45,262 nt of DNA. Origin: an uncultured Granulosicoccaceae bacterium (GTDB lineage Bacteria; Pseudomonadota; Gammaproteobacteria; Granulosicoccales; Granulosicoccaceae). Within the stretch, counting starts at the first letter, position 1. Each line of letters begins with the position of its first letter. This document shows, in pieces, positions 28,501 through 36,555 of the stretch. The notes beneath the pieces are model-generated. The model was not told where the DNA came from. It searched no databases and was given only the letters and a program-made list of their open reading frames with translations. The stretch is taken from the NCBI GenBank assembly GCA_937958675.1, contig CALGND010000084.1, positions 1 to 45,262 on the forward strand, written 5' to 3'. The translations under genes and the position numbers were made by a program.

Positions 28501-28863
28501 CCGCCCTTGCTCTACTAGTTTATGTAACCACCTATTCACCGCCCGAAGTGCGCGATCGTCATCGGATTGAGGCACATTCTGCTTATCAACCCAACACAAA
28601 AGGGCTGCTGCCACATGCTTGCAGTTGTATTGAACCGGACAGGAGCATTCCCCGTCCATCCGGTGAGTGGTGATCAGGGTACGCTGTTGGTAGGGCTCCG
28701 CTGCGCTACCTTGGACATTGCTGAACAGAATGTTGTTTTCGGGCTGCCATTCAGTTTCTAGTACCGAGCCGCTTGATTTATAGGCACGACCACGAGAAGT
28801 CGCCACTGAGCCGCACAGCTCAATGACATCATCGAAGTTAATAATACGTTCGGGACTGTTCAC
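25576..28863 (-). CDS. SWIM zinc finger plus SNF2-family DEAD/DEAH helicase
   Basis: This 1095-residue protein combines an N-terminal SWIM zinc finger (C73-x-C75-x5-C81-x-H83) with a long middle region (about 100-600) of the bacterial SNF2 type and a C-terminal Swi2/Snf2 ATPase. Motif I is DDMGLGKT (~646) and motif II DEAQ (~746). LTGTPLEN is motif III, and helicase C motifs include LFSQFTEML, LKAGGTGLN and DRAHRIGQ. Such enzymes translocate on double-stranded DNA and remodel bound proteins. It differs from RapA by the SWIM finger. The start is GTG 28863 with no strong ribosome site. Monocistronic as far as seen. Confidence 0.93.
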   Translation of the reverse strand: MNSPERIINFDDVIELCGSVATSRGRAYKSSGSVLETEWQPENNILFSNVQGSAAEPYQQRTLITTHRMDGECSCPVQYNCKHVAAALLCWVDKQNVPQSDDDRALRAVNRWLHKLVEQGRHLTPRLEDHTPGEPLLFYQIDSGALTQVKSGITLAIQQSRLLKRGGYGKETPYRYHGHYYHPDWVLASDRSILELAVGKNNDVTYRTLTIEGDIGHLVMNKLLATQRCFWGEGREQPLSLGPSRSLNFEWQEAANEELSLFVELDNGADWQLIPSSPPWYIDTENLEAGSLQQVPDISILMNLINAPKLPREHAQNVSNYLASRLPESHMPLPVEPNFVRIEEHPKPVLILQSREDSADIREFFASIRFRYGDYLLPFDGMQAEATLEGKTSEGKPLVLKRDLVRETRYAVDFGKRFVDFEPATAIDSEYFSVADRMPRSRDVQTIARTWHELMNNRAELESTGWEINTREPFNLEFQSVTEIQATVSDSISNWFDMSLQLAHDGQSFDLLPLVVEWLESDVKDQPILVQAKSGQWLEVPPILFAPVAQTLQELFDDPSQADFRLPRQRVAALTDLDEHWQQQGLKVAWSGASELFSLANRLQEFEGIQTPVMPDTLKARLRPYQLDGVAWMGFLSEFRFNGILADDMGLGKTLETLAHLLHEKSIGRLTSTTLIVAPTSLLSNWQREAAKFTPTLSTHIWHGSNRKQQAFDFGSVDIVITSYALVTRDLEMLHERSFGYLVLDEAQAIKNPTAKITQAVKTIDAERKLCLTGTPLENHLGELWSQFDFLMPGFLGSRKHFNRYFKTPIESHGNGDRQTRLVELIRPFLLRRRKEQVAKDLPPKTEIIREVVLEGAQARLYESIRVTMEQRVRQLLANRGLARSHIEMLDALLKLRQTCCDPKLVKLDSARGIEESAKTELLMEMLVELISEGKKILLFSQFTEMLGLIETEVMNAGIPYVKLTGRTRKRDEAIDAFQHGDVPLFLISLKAGGTGLNLTAADTVIHYDPWWNPAVENQASDRAHRIGQTKPVFIYKLVASNTVEEKIMRMQQAKKSLADQTLNHAEQEPLTKLSTEEVISLFSASSDAQALDES

Positions 28864-29155
28864 TGCGTGATTGTACCTGCATTAACCTCATTGTTTGCCT
28901 TTGCCGGGCAAGTAAAGTCGTGATTGTTCGGCATCAAGCTAGTCAGTATTGTCCGCAGTAGCGCCACATATCGGGTGGGCGCTATCTCGCCAAAACTATG
29001 CATAAATAGCTCCAGCGCACAAAAAAAGCGCCTGCAAAGGGCTCAAAACTGTGCACAACTGCTGATTAAACAAATCTGATCGACCAGTAACGTAATGCGG
29101 CTTAGCAATTCTGCCAAGACGCCGTTACAAGGCAGGTAACCACGAGGTAAATAAC
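28864..29155. other. Divergent intergenic region, no gene seen
   Basis: This 292-bp spacer separates the helicase gene from the envelope lipoprotein pair. I see no open frame with family features, no strong inverted repeat and no clear promoter, only the GAGG ribosome site before the lipoprotein ATG at its right end. Confidence 0.5.
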
Positions 29156-29542
29156 ATGTACAAAACCATGACACGATGGTGCATTGTCGCCGTTTTGGCA
29201 TCAGCTGTTGCCAGCTGCGCTAGCACCCCAAAACCACTCGAAGAGATGAGCCAATCACGCAATGCCGTGGCTCAGGCTGATACCAGCGAAATTCGTGAAT
29301 ACGCTCCGCTTGAACTGATGAAAGCCAAAGAACAACAAGATATGGCAGAGCGCGCACTCGCAGCGAAAGAATACACACAAGCCAAACGCCACTCTGAACA
29401 AGCAGCAGTATTAGCCGAGCTCGCTACAGCCAAAGCTAATGCCGAAAAATCTCGCTCAGCAGTACGTCAGGTAGATGGCAACATCAAAACCATGCAACAA
29501 GAAGTTGATAGCCAGCCTAAGCCTGCTATCCAACTACGATAA
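29156..29542 (+). CDS. DUF4398 lipoprotein
   Basis: This 128-residue lipoprotein has a signal ending VASC with lipidated Cys21. The mature part is mostly helical, rich in Ala, Gln, Glu and Lys (about 35-118), and matches the DUF4398 pattern with REYAPLELMKAKEQ. GAGG precedes the ATG by about nine bases. The next gene encodes a second DUF4398 lipoprotein with an added OmpA domain, and their ribosome site and stop codon touch, so they form an operon. A periplasmic, envelope-associated helical role is likely; molecular function is unknown. Confidence 0.85.
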   Translation: MYKTMTRWCIVAVLASAVASCASTPKPLEEMSQSRNAVAQADTSEIREYAPLELMKAKEQQDMAERALAAKEYTQAKRHSEQAAVLAELATAKANAEKSRSAVRQVDGNIKTMQQEVDSQPKPAIQLR

Positions 29543-29553
29543 GGGGATTTAAG

Positions 29554-30369
29554 ATGAAGCTAAATAGTAACCATTCGTTATTCGCCTCAGCAGCGTTGGT
29601 ATTAAGCCTCGCCGCTTGCAGCAGCGCTCCTAAGCAGATCGAATCACTGGAAACTGCCCGTGTCGCTTACTCGCAAAGCAGCGGTAATCAGGATATTGTT
29701 GAACACGCGCCCACCGAACTAGACGCAGCACGCGAAGCATTAAGTGAAGCTGATCGCTTGTGGAAAAACGACGCCGACACCCCTGACGTTGAACACTACG
29801 CCAACTTGGCCAGTCAAAAGCTTCAAATCGCACAATTGGTTGCAGACCAGAAGGTCGCTGCACAGCAATTAGATTCAAAGAAAGCGGTGCAACAAGAAAC
29901 TCAACTTAAATTGGCGCAAACACGTACAAGCCGTGCGCACCAGGCTGCCATAGCATTTGATAAGCAAGTTAGCGACATGCAGGGCCGCAGCACGCATCGC
30001 GGCATCGTAACGACTCTAGGTGACGATTTGTTTGAACAAAACGCGGCTGCACTTTCGCCGACAGCCGGCTACAAGATCAGCACAATCGTGAATTTCTTGA
30101 AAAAGAACCCTAAGCGTCGTGCCATCATTGAAGCGCATACTGATAACCAAGGTGACGCGGATTTTAATCTGGATTTATCACGTGATCGCGCCTATGCAGT
30201 GCGCTCGGCGTTGAAAGAACGCGGCATTGCCAGCGACCGACTTCGGGCACTAGGTTATGGTGGCTCTGCGCCATTGCATTCCGACAATACGGCCGAGTCT
30301 CGTCAGGCAAATCGCCGCGTTGAGATCACTTTTCCAGATACGTCGTTGCATCTGAGCTCCGCTGAGTAA
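29554..30369 (+). CDS. DUF4398 and OmpA-domain lipoprotein
   Basis: This 271-residue lipoprotein has a signal ending LAAC, lipidated Cys22. A helical DUF4398-like region (about 30-115, EHAPTELDAAREAL) is followed by a coiled linker and an OmpA/Pal-type peptidoglycan-binding domain (about 148-265). EAHTDNQGD, LSRDRAYAVRSAL and the closing NRRVEITF carry the conserved Asp and Arg that bind diaminopimelate in OmpA domains. It should tether the outer membrane to the cell wall. AAGGGG overlaps the stop of the preceding gene. A strong terminator lies 68 bp after the stop. Confidence 0.92.
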   Translation: MKLNSNHSLFASAALVLSLAACSSAPKQIESLETARVAYSQSSGNQDIVEHAPTELDAAREALSEADRLWKNDADTPDVEHYANLASQKLQIAQLVADQKVAAQQLDSKKAVQQETQLKLAQTRTSRAHQAAIAFDKQVSDMQGRSTHRGIVTTLGDDLFEQNAAALSPTAGYKISTIVNFLKKNPKRRAIIEAHTDNQGDADFNLDLSRDRAYAVRSALKERGIASDRLRALGYGGSAPLHSDNTAESRQANRRVEITFPDTSLHLSSAE

Positions 30370-30436
30370 ATCTATCGGCTTATCTTTTATCGGACGATTA
30401 GATGAGCCGATAAGAAAGAGCTGATCAGCAAGACAC

Positions 30437-30466
30437 AAAAAAGGCGGCCTTGAGCCGCCTTTTTTT
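30437..30466. terminator. Bidirectional intrinsic terminator
   Basis: A GGCGGC/GCCGCC stem with loop CTTGA is flanked by A6 before and T7 after, so it can work on both strands. It lies between the convergent OmpA-domain gene and the CBM9-like lipoprotein gene and is the clearest terminator in the window. Confidence 0.92.
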
Positions 30467-30487
30467 ATTCGGTTTTTTATATCCGAT

Positions 30488-31714
30488 TTAGAAGTTGCTT
30501 AGCTCAGCCGTGCCCATAAATTTCGGATCCTGCCAAGTGAAGTCCACATCTTGCCCTGTAAGAGTTTTAGACGGATGAAACCAACCCCATTTGGCATCTC
30601 GTTCGTCACCATCTTTGTCGTCGTTATATTGGATTTCGATACCAAATGGCTGACCAACAGTGATTCCCACCTCGGCAAGCGGGATCTTCATCTCTAGCGT
30701 GTACTCACCGATACTCGAATCATTACAATGACACGCCGCGTACTCAACACCAGTAGGCACAGGTAGCGCGTTATCACCATTCACATCTCGACGAGCCAAG
30801 CTACGACTATTGCTGGGGATAAACGTATCTTTTTCAAATATCGGAATGATCATATGATGATCGTTGACGCCGTCGTAATTACTAGCCTTGCTGTTATCAC
30901 CATCAATGAACACATCAATTGCATCATCTTGATATGCCATCAGGGAATCTGACGTTGGCGTTTGCCCTATTCTAACGCTCTCCGTAAAGACCATGACATA
31001 CAGATTGACACCATCGTGCATAGCACCCCAACGGTAAGTTGGCTCTTGATCCAACTGCGTTGCACCTTGATCAACCATCAGATTATTAATACTCAAGCGC
31101 TCCCGGTTGCGATCCAGAAATTGAGCATCAGGCCAGATGTTTGTATCCCAAGAGCCATCGATTATCGGTGCGTTGATGGGATCAATTCGGTTAATAAAGA
31201 CTGTGGCTGTTTGCGTGCCCGGGTCAAGTGCATTTTCAAAATCTGTATCGTTTATACGTTCATTTAAATTACTAAACCCATCACCGTCTTCATCATGGAT
31301 ATCAAACTGATATCGATCAGATCCAATCGTTGTACTGCTGTTGCTGTTTATCACACCTAGCTCTCTAGTAAATGATGCTAGTGGTAACGCTATCGGGCCA
31401 ACGGCTTCTGTCCACTCTACTGTCAGCGTGGTATCGGTGCCAGGCGGTACTACCGTGCTACCCGTCCACCTAGCATTGGGCTCATTACCTGGGAGCATAT
31501 CCACAGGCTGACCATTAACCATGACGGTGGGTGACAGCGCATTTTGATTAACCGCTTTCGTCTGCAATTTTGGGGGCGGTTGCAATGATACTGTTGACGC
31601 ATCAGTGTCAACAGTAAAGGCAATTGTAGATTCGCCGCTGTCACACGCTACAAGCGCGAGCAATGCTGCCGCAGCTGCCACACCTGAAACATTGTGACCT
31701 AAGCTATTATTCAT
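30488..31714 (-). CDS. Lipoprotein with C-terminal CBM9-like domain
   Basis: This 408-residue lipoprotein has lipidated Cys24 (LVAC) followed by Asp25, a +2 residue that favours inner-membrane retention in E. coli; whether the rule holds here is unknown. Residues ~40-135 form a beta-rich region. DEDGDGFSNLNE (about 147-158) is a calcium-binding thrombospondin-3-like loop. From about 180 to the end it resembles a family 9 carbohydrate-binding or DOMON-like domain (IDGSWDTNIW, DDAIDVFIDGDNS, EYTLEMKIPLAEVG). A surface sugar- or ligand-binding role is likely. The ATG overlaps the preceding gene by eight bases. Confidence 0.8.
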   Translation of the reverse strand: MNNSLGHNVSGVAAAAALLALVACDSGESTIAFTVDTDASTVSLQPPPKLQTKAVNQNALSPTVMVNGQPVDMLPGNEPNARWTGSTVVPPGTDTTLTVEWTEAVGPIALPLASFTRELGVINSNSSTTIGSDRYQFDIHDEDGDGFSNLNERINDTDFENALDPGTQTATVFINRIDPINAPIIDGSWDTNIWPDAQFLDRNRERLSINNLMVDQGATQLDQEPTYRWGAMHDGVNLYVMVFTESVRIGQTPTSDSLMAYQDDAIDVFIDGDNSKASNYDGVNDHHMIIPIFEKDTFIPSNSRSLARRDVNGDNALPVPTGVEYAACHCNDSSIGEYTLEMKIPLAEVGITVGQPFGIEIQYNDDKDGDERDAKWGWFHPSKTLTGQDVDFTWQDPKFMGTAELSNF

Positions 31715-32369
31715 TTGTTACCACCGGCACGTCAATGTTGATGTCTAGAACGCACCCGGTATCTGCACAATCGTTACCCGGGCTACTGCTTCCACCATTA
31801 GCAAGGCCTGCCAACACACCGAGTGCTAATACGCCAAGAACAATGTACAAGGTTTTCTTCGGTTTAGCCTCTTTAGAGACTGCAGCATCCTTTAACTTAT
31901 TATTACTACCATCTGCTGCTAGGCCATCATCCTCAACAATAATTGAGCGCATCAATGGGTTAAACGCATAGCCACGCACTGTGCGATTACCACTTTGATC
32001 ACGTGCCTGGATGTAGTATTCGATGGTTGTTGCCGTATCTGGATCCGTGTTGATTTGCGCAATGTAACTAGAGGAGTAGGACACTCGGTTCATGAGAACG
32101 GAACTGTAGGTGGGTTCGCCGGAGAATCGATAAAACAATCGAACACTTTCGAGCTCATCATCATCAACCACTGTCGCGACGAACGTTTGCCGTGTATTGC
32201 TTTCTACTTCAGCGACAATCTCGTGCTCAATCAGAGGCGGATCGAGATCGATGACATCATCAGTTTGCTGAGCAAACGCAGGCGCCACGCCGAACAAGGC
32301 TTGCGCCACAGCAAACCAGACTGCAAAGCAGCTTGATAAAACACGTTTGATGCTGATGTCGAACCCCAA
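31707..32369 (-). CDS. Exported Ig-like protein with C-terminal membrane helix
   Basis: I recognise no named family in this 220-residue protein. A signal peptide ends near APAFA (about residue 34). Residues ~48-125 look like an Ig/Fn3-type beta-sandwich (TFVATVVDDDELESVRLFYR, TTIEYYIQARDQSGNRT, read in parts). A charged linker and a membrane helix (about 171-191) follow, and a short tail ends with two cysteines. The start is TTG 32369, supported by GGAGGG six bases upstream. It is the first gene of a two-gene operon with the CBM9-like lipoprotein, so the two products may act together at the envelope. Confidence 0.75.
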   Translation of the reverse strand: MGFDISIKRVLSSCFAVWFAVAQALFGVAPAFAQQTDDVIDLDPPLIEHEIVAEVESNTRQTFVATVVDDDELESVRLFYRFSGEPTYSSVLMNRVSYSSSYIAQINTDPDTATTIEYYIQARDQSGNRTVRGYAFNPLMRSIIVEDDGLAADGSNNKLKDAAVSKEAKPKKTLYIVLGVLALGVLAGLANGGSSSPGNDCADTGCVLDINIDVPVVTNE

Positions 32370-32606
32370 AATTGCCCTCCTAGGCAGTTGTTATGGCCGG
32401 TGTATCTTGGCTGGTTTTGACGATTATGCTGCCCCGAGCCAAATAAAACCGCCTTAGGGGTAATATTACCGGCGTTTGCTACCAGCTGGTTGAATTGTTA
32501 CCATTTTCCAATGAACGAATAGCCGCAAAAATGAGGCTGCCATCACACTGAACGATGAATCGCACTCAGTGATACACTATTTTCGGCTATTTTTCGGATC
32601 CATACC

Positions 32607-33182
32607 GTGAACAAATATAAGCGTTATATCCCCATCGTTGCCGCAATTTTGGCAGCCCTTGGCGTCAGTCTCAATCAATATGGCATTGATCTAAACAAGC
32701 TCGCGGGCGGGATAGGCCAAACCGGCCAAACGAGCAGCAGCCAGCAATCCGGCGGGCATAGCCAGTCCAGCGGAGACAAGTGGTCAGAAACTGACCCAAA
32801 CATCAATCTTTGGCATATTTTTGATGGCGAAATTAACAAGCGCGGTAAGCCCACTGGCTTCCATTCTCGTCCAAATGGCCAGAATCCAGCCAACGCCCGA
32901 GTTGTCTCAATTAAGGACAAACCCAACCGTGCTGGCGTGTACACCGCCAATATAGAGGTCAATGATGGCGGTAACTGGAAGGGTAAGTTCTCATCCTTCT
33001 TTCCAGACAAGCTATCGCGAGATGAAGTGCTGGATATCATCGTGCACGCCTATAACAATCGCAACAGTGGCGACAAGCAACCGTGGAGCGGCCCATCGGG
33101 GCTGGGTTTTACGGTTCAGGGCTACACAACCAACAGCGGCGGTATCAACACAGCGTTTCCAGTATTCGTCAGGAGCCAGTAG
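32607..33182 (+). CDS. EndoU-type nuclease, exported or membrane-tethered
   Basis: The 191-residue protein has an N-terminal hydrophobic segment (about 7-22), a Gln/Ser/Gly-rich linker (about 34-57) and a C-terminal bacterial EndoU domain (about 65-190). Conserved features include WHIFDGE with His70, TGFHSRP with His86, and the closing GYT...GGINTAFP. Two His residues plus a downstream polar residue form the RNase A-like active site of EndoU enzymes. The start is GTG 32607. EndoU domains often serve as toxins of contact-dependent or secreted systems, usually with an immunity gene next to them. None is visible here, so a nutritional or periplasmic RNase role is equally possible. Confidence 0.82.
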   Translation: MNKYKRYIPIVAAILAALGVSLNQYGIDLNKLAGGIGQTGQTSSSQQSGGHSQSSGDKWSETDPNINLWHIFDGEINKRGKPTGFHSRPNGQNPANARVVSIKDKPNRAGVYTANIEVNDGGNWKGKFSSFFPDKLSRDEVLDIIVHAYNNRNSGDKQPWSGPSGLGFTVQGYTTNSGGINTAFPVFVRSQ

Positions 33183-33303
33183 CGAAAGAGCTAACATCGC
33201 CCCAGTAACGGGCCCGGTACTTAATTTTTTGCAAATCAGTGTAATTCGTTTTAATCTGATGTCCTGCCTGCTTGCAGGCGCTTAATGTGAGGAGAGCTAA
33301 AGA

Positions 33304-34443
33304 ATGTCTAAAAAAATAATTGCCCCAAATAACAGCCGCCGAAATTTTGTCAAAGGCGTTGCTGCTGCGGCCGCAGTTGGCCCATGGATTGTCAGCCCAA
33401 AAGTGTTGGCCTCATCAGGCGAGCTAAACGTTCTCATGTGGTCTGACTACCTGCCAGACGGGTGGAAAGAAAGCTTTGAATCCGACACAGGCATCAAACT
33501 CAACCACACTGGCATTGGTTCAAACGAAGAAATTATCAACCAGATGAAAGCCACCAAGGGTGCAAGTTTTGATATTTGCTCGCCAACCAACAATCGCTCG
33601 GGTCAGTGGAGCGAGCTTGAGCTTCTACAAGCTTGGGACTACGACAAAATAGAAAACCTTGATCAAGCTAACCCTTCAATGCTCAAAGTAGGTTTGGCAG
33701 AATGGAATTTTGCTGACAAAGGCTCACATTGGTTACCGCACATTTGGGGTACTGAAGGCATTGGCTGGCGTACTGATCTATTTGAGCCTGAAGGTGGCGT
33801 ACCAAGCTACGGTGATGTTTGGGATGAAGCCAACGCAGGTAAAACTATGATGCGTGTGCATTCAGGCATGCTTGGCGCGGGACTACACATGGAAGCTGCA
33901 GGGCTAATGGATCCGGGTTCAGTTTGGGCGGCCTACAAGGACGAAGAAACCATGCGTAAAGTTTGGGATCAAATTCTAAAATTTACTGTAGAAAACAAAA
34001 AGAACCTTAAGCTTACGTGGAATGATGCTGACACACAGAAAAACGGCTTACTAAATGACGGTGTCATTGTTGGTCAAACCTGGGATGGTCCACCACTAGC
34101 GTTGCAAGCCGCGGGCGAGCCAGTTAAATACCAAGCGCCTAAAGAAGGTGCTATGGCTTGGGTTGACGGCATGGCACTATCTGCTGCTGCTGAAAATAGC
34201 GAACAGGCTTATGAGTTTGTTAAGTTTTGCTATAACGCAGAGCCTGCAGGTGTTGCTATCGATTCACACGGTTACAACTCAGCCGTATTGGGCGCTGACA
34301 AATTCGCTGGCAGCCAGTACAAAACCAACTTTGGTTCAGCTTACCCTGGCGATTCTTTGGCCAACCTAAACCCATGGCCTGCAGAACCTCAATGGTATGC
34401 AGACGTTCGTACTGAATACGAGAATAAGTTTCAGGCTGCATAA
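33304..34443 (+). CDS. Polyamine-family ABC transporter substrate-binding protein
   Basis: This 379-residue periplasmic binding protein is of the PotD/PotF (SBP_bac_8-like) type. The N-terminus carries a twin-arginine signal (SRRNFVKG, then AAAAAVG), so it is probably exported folded. The mature start LNVLMWSDYLPDGW is like PotD. GAGGAG lies nine bases before the ATG. It heads the operon for an ATPase, two permeases and a MetE-like enzyme. A hairpin follows the stop. The real ligand may be a polyamine or another small cation or carboxylate; the methyltransferase neighbour hints at a methylated compound (inference). Confidence 0.9.
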   Translation: MSKKIIAPNNSRRNFVKGVAAAAAVGPWIVSPKVLASSGELNVLMWSDYLPDGWKESFESDTGIKLNHTGIGSNEEIINQMKATKGASFDICSPTNNRSGQWSELELLQAWDYDKIENLDQANPSMLKVGLAEWNFADKGSHWLPHIWGTEGIGWRTDLFEPEGGVPSYGDVWDEANAGKTMMRVHSGMLGAGLHMEAAGLMDPGSVWAAYKDEETMRKVWDQILKFTVENKKNLKLTWNDADTQKNGLLNDGVIVGQTWDGPPLALQAAGEPVKYQAPKEGAMAWVDGMALSAAAENSEQAYEFVKFCYNAEPAGVAIDSHGYNSAVLGADKFAGSQYKTNFGSAYPGDSLANLNPWPAEPQWYADVRTEYENKFQAA

Positions 34444-34456
34444 GCCCTCACAGCTA

Positions 34457-34487
34457 CCCCGCCCCCGGCTATATGCCGTGGGCGCGG
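34457..34487 (+). other. Intercistronic GC-rich hairpin after the binding-protein gene
   Basis: Positions 34457-34469 and 34475-34487 pair around a TATAT loop, with two mismatches. No T-tract follows, so it is not a plain terminator. Hairpins between a binding-protein gene and the membrane-component genes are known to protect the upstream mRNA 3' end and give more binding protein than transporter (for example malE-malF), and this one is placed to do the same. Confidence 0.55.
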
Positions 34488-34508
34488 GATGCCAGAATAA
34501 AATAGTGT

Positions 34509-35612
34509 ATGAGTGCAGACGTAACGCTTGAAGATGTTTGGATTCGCTTTGGTGATTTTGTCGCTGCCCGCGAAGCTAACATCCATATCAATGACGGCGA
34601 ATTCTTTAGTTTCCTCGGCCCCTCTGGCTGCGGTAAAACCACTTTACTACGAGCAGTCTCCGGCTTTTTAACACCATCCCAAGGCCGTGTCTTGATTGGT
34701 GGAAAGGACATGGCTGGCATTGGCCCTAATCGCAGGCCGACTGCACTGATATTTCAAAACCTTGCTCTGTTTCCACTTATGAGCGTGTGGGAAAACATTG
34801 CTTTTGCGCTGGAAGTAAAAGGCGTCTCTAAACCGCAGCGCCGTAAACGCGCTGATGAGCTGCTCGATTTAATCGCGCTAGAGGGCCAAGGTGACAAGCG
34901 CGTATCCGAACTCTCTGGCGGCCAGAAACAACGTGTGGCCATTGCGCGTGCACTAGCAGCAGAGCCTGATGTGTTGTTACTCGATGAGCCTCTCTCAGCG
35001 CTTGATTTAAAACTACGTCAACATATGCGTACCGAGCTACGTGCAATACAACAACGGGTGGGCATCACGTTTATCTATATCACTCACGATCAGGGCGAAG
35101 CGCTAACCATGAGTGACAATGTAGCCGTTATGCGCGAAGGTGTTATCGAACAAGTTGCCGATGGCACCAGTATTTACGACTCCCCTGAAACCGCATTCGT
35201 TGCATCGTTTGTTGGTGAGAACAATGTATTTAGTGGCAAAGTCAGCCGTATCGATCAGGGCCTTGCTGTTGTCGACACACCCTTTGGTGATTTTCGGGCA
35301 CGAACAGTAAAACGCAACAACCAAGAACAATTATCCGTTGGCGATGATGCCATGGTGTTTGTTCGACCCGAATCAATGCAAGATACCACCACCAATACTG
35401 CCAATCAGATTAGTGGTGATGTTGTTAGAACCGAATTTGAGGGTAACCTCTGGCAGCTGCATGTACAGCTACCTAACGGTGGCCCTTTGATAACGCGTTC
35501 CAGCATAAACGATGGTCGCTCATCAGCACATAAGGCTGGCGACACTGTGCAGCTAGGTTTTAGTGATGTATCAGCAGTGGCTTTACCTGCTGGCCAACTT
35601 GCTGCCGAATAG
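34509..35612 (+). CDS. ABC transporter ATP-binding protein (PotA-like)
   Basis: The 367-residue cytoplasmic ATPase drives the importer encoded around it. Walker A is GPSGCGKTT (~42). The signature is LSGGQKQRVAIARA, Walker B VLLLDEPLSALD and the switch ITHDQGEAL. A C-terminal TOBE-like regulatory domain (about 240-365) is typical of polyamine and iron importers. It lies 65 bp after the binding-protein gene and 19 bp before the first permease. Confidence 0.95.
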   Translation: MSADVTLEDVWIRFGDFVAAREANIHINDGEFFSFLGPSGCGKTTLLRAVSGFLTPSQGRVLIGGKDMAGIGPNRRPTALIFQNLALFPLMSVWENIAFALEVKGVSKPQRRKRADELLDLIALEGQGDKRVSELSGGQKQRVAIARALAAEPDVLLLDEPLSALDLKLRQHMRTELRAIQQRVGITFIYITHDQGEALTMSDNVAVMREGVIEQVADGTSIYDSPETAFVASFVGENNVFSGKVSRIDQGLAVVDTPFGDFRARTVKRNNQEQLSVGDDAMVFVRPESMQDTTTNTANQISGDVVRTEFEGNLWQLHVQLPNGGPLITRSSINDGRSSAHKAGDTVQLGFSDVSAVALPAGQLAAE

Positions 35613-35631
35613 TTACCGGTAAATAAAAGCC

Positions 35632-36555
35632 ATGACTAAGTACTGGGCAGAATACTTCACACGCAATGGCATTGGGCTTGGCATGTTTCTGCTGGCTGCA
35701 GTGTTACTGTGGATGACACTAATGATTGTCCTGCCACAGCTATACATGGTGGATTTTTCGTTTCGCGCAAACGTACCACCACCAAAATGGTACGGCGAAG
35801 AACACGTCTACACGTTCGAACACTACCGGTATCTGCTCTACGGCAGTACTCAATCATCTGAGCACTTCAACACCATTGATCTCAGTGTATTTGGTCGCAC
35901 GATTCTGGCGGCAATGTTTGTGACCTTTATCGACCTGTGTTTGTGTTACCCAGTGGCCTACTATTTGGCACACGTAGCCAAAGGTGGTTGGGGACGCCTA
36001 ATGGTCATGTCGTTAATCATTCCGTTTTGGGTTAACGAAATTTTGCGTGCCTTCGCGTTTAAACTTTTGTTTGGCAGCGGCGGTGTAATCAACAACGTAT
36101 TAGTAGGCTTAGGCATTCTTGATCAACCCTACGACTTTGTTCGCGAAAATGTCGCTTTGTATAGCGGCCTGAGTTACGCCTACATACTATTGATGATCTT
36201 CCCTATCTACAACGCGGTAGAGAGCCTGGACAAAAACCAAATAGAAGCAGCGCGTGACATGGGCTCACCGTGGTGGCGAATTCATTGGCGTATTGTGCTG
36301 CCACATGCAAAGCCTGGTATTAGCTCGGGCTGCACAATGGTGTTTATGCTTACTGCTGGTGCTTTGGCTGCTCCCCAAGTGTTAGGTGGCCCAAGCAGCC
36401 TTTGGTTTACGCAAATCATATACAAAGCCTTTAACAACTCAGCCAACTGGGCGCGCGGCTCCGCTTACGCACTTGTGCTGCTTATTGCCTGCATTATCTT
36501 TGTGCTATTGATGATGCGCATATTCAAAGTCAAACTTGGAGAGATTGCGCGGTGA
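35632..36555 (+). CDS. ABC transporter permease, PotB-like
   Basis: This 307-residue integral membrane subunit has about six helices. The EAA-type loop contacting the ATPase reads EAARDMGSPWWRIHWRIVLPHAKPG (read in parts), near residue 205. The first periplasmic loop (about 40-85) is longer than average. Its stop overlaps the GTG of the second permease by four bases, so the two subunits are made in step. Confidence 0.93.
   Translation: MTKYWAEYFTRNGIGLGMFLLAAVLLWMTLMIVLPQLYMVDFSFRANVPPPKWYGEEHVYTFEHYRYLLYGSTQSSEHFNTIDLSVFGRTILAAMFVTFIDLCLCYPVAYYLAHVAKGGWGRLMVMSLIIPFWVNEILRAFAFKLLFGSGGVINNVLVGLGILDQPYDFVRENVALYSGLSYAYILLMIFPIYNAVESLDKNQIEAARDMGSPWWRIHWRIVLPHAKPGISSGCTMVFMLTAGALAAPQVLGGPSSLWFTQIIYKAFNNSANWARGSAYALVLLIACIIFVLLMMRIFKVKLGEIAR

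Noticed and set aside
33266..33279. GCCTGC-TT-GCAGGC before the binding-protein gene as a terminator
   Set aside because: The loop is too small and no T-tract follows; at most a minor hairpin.
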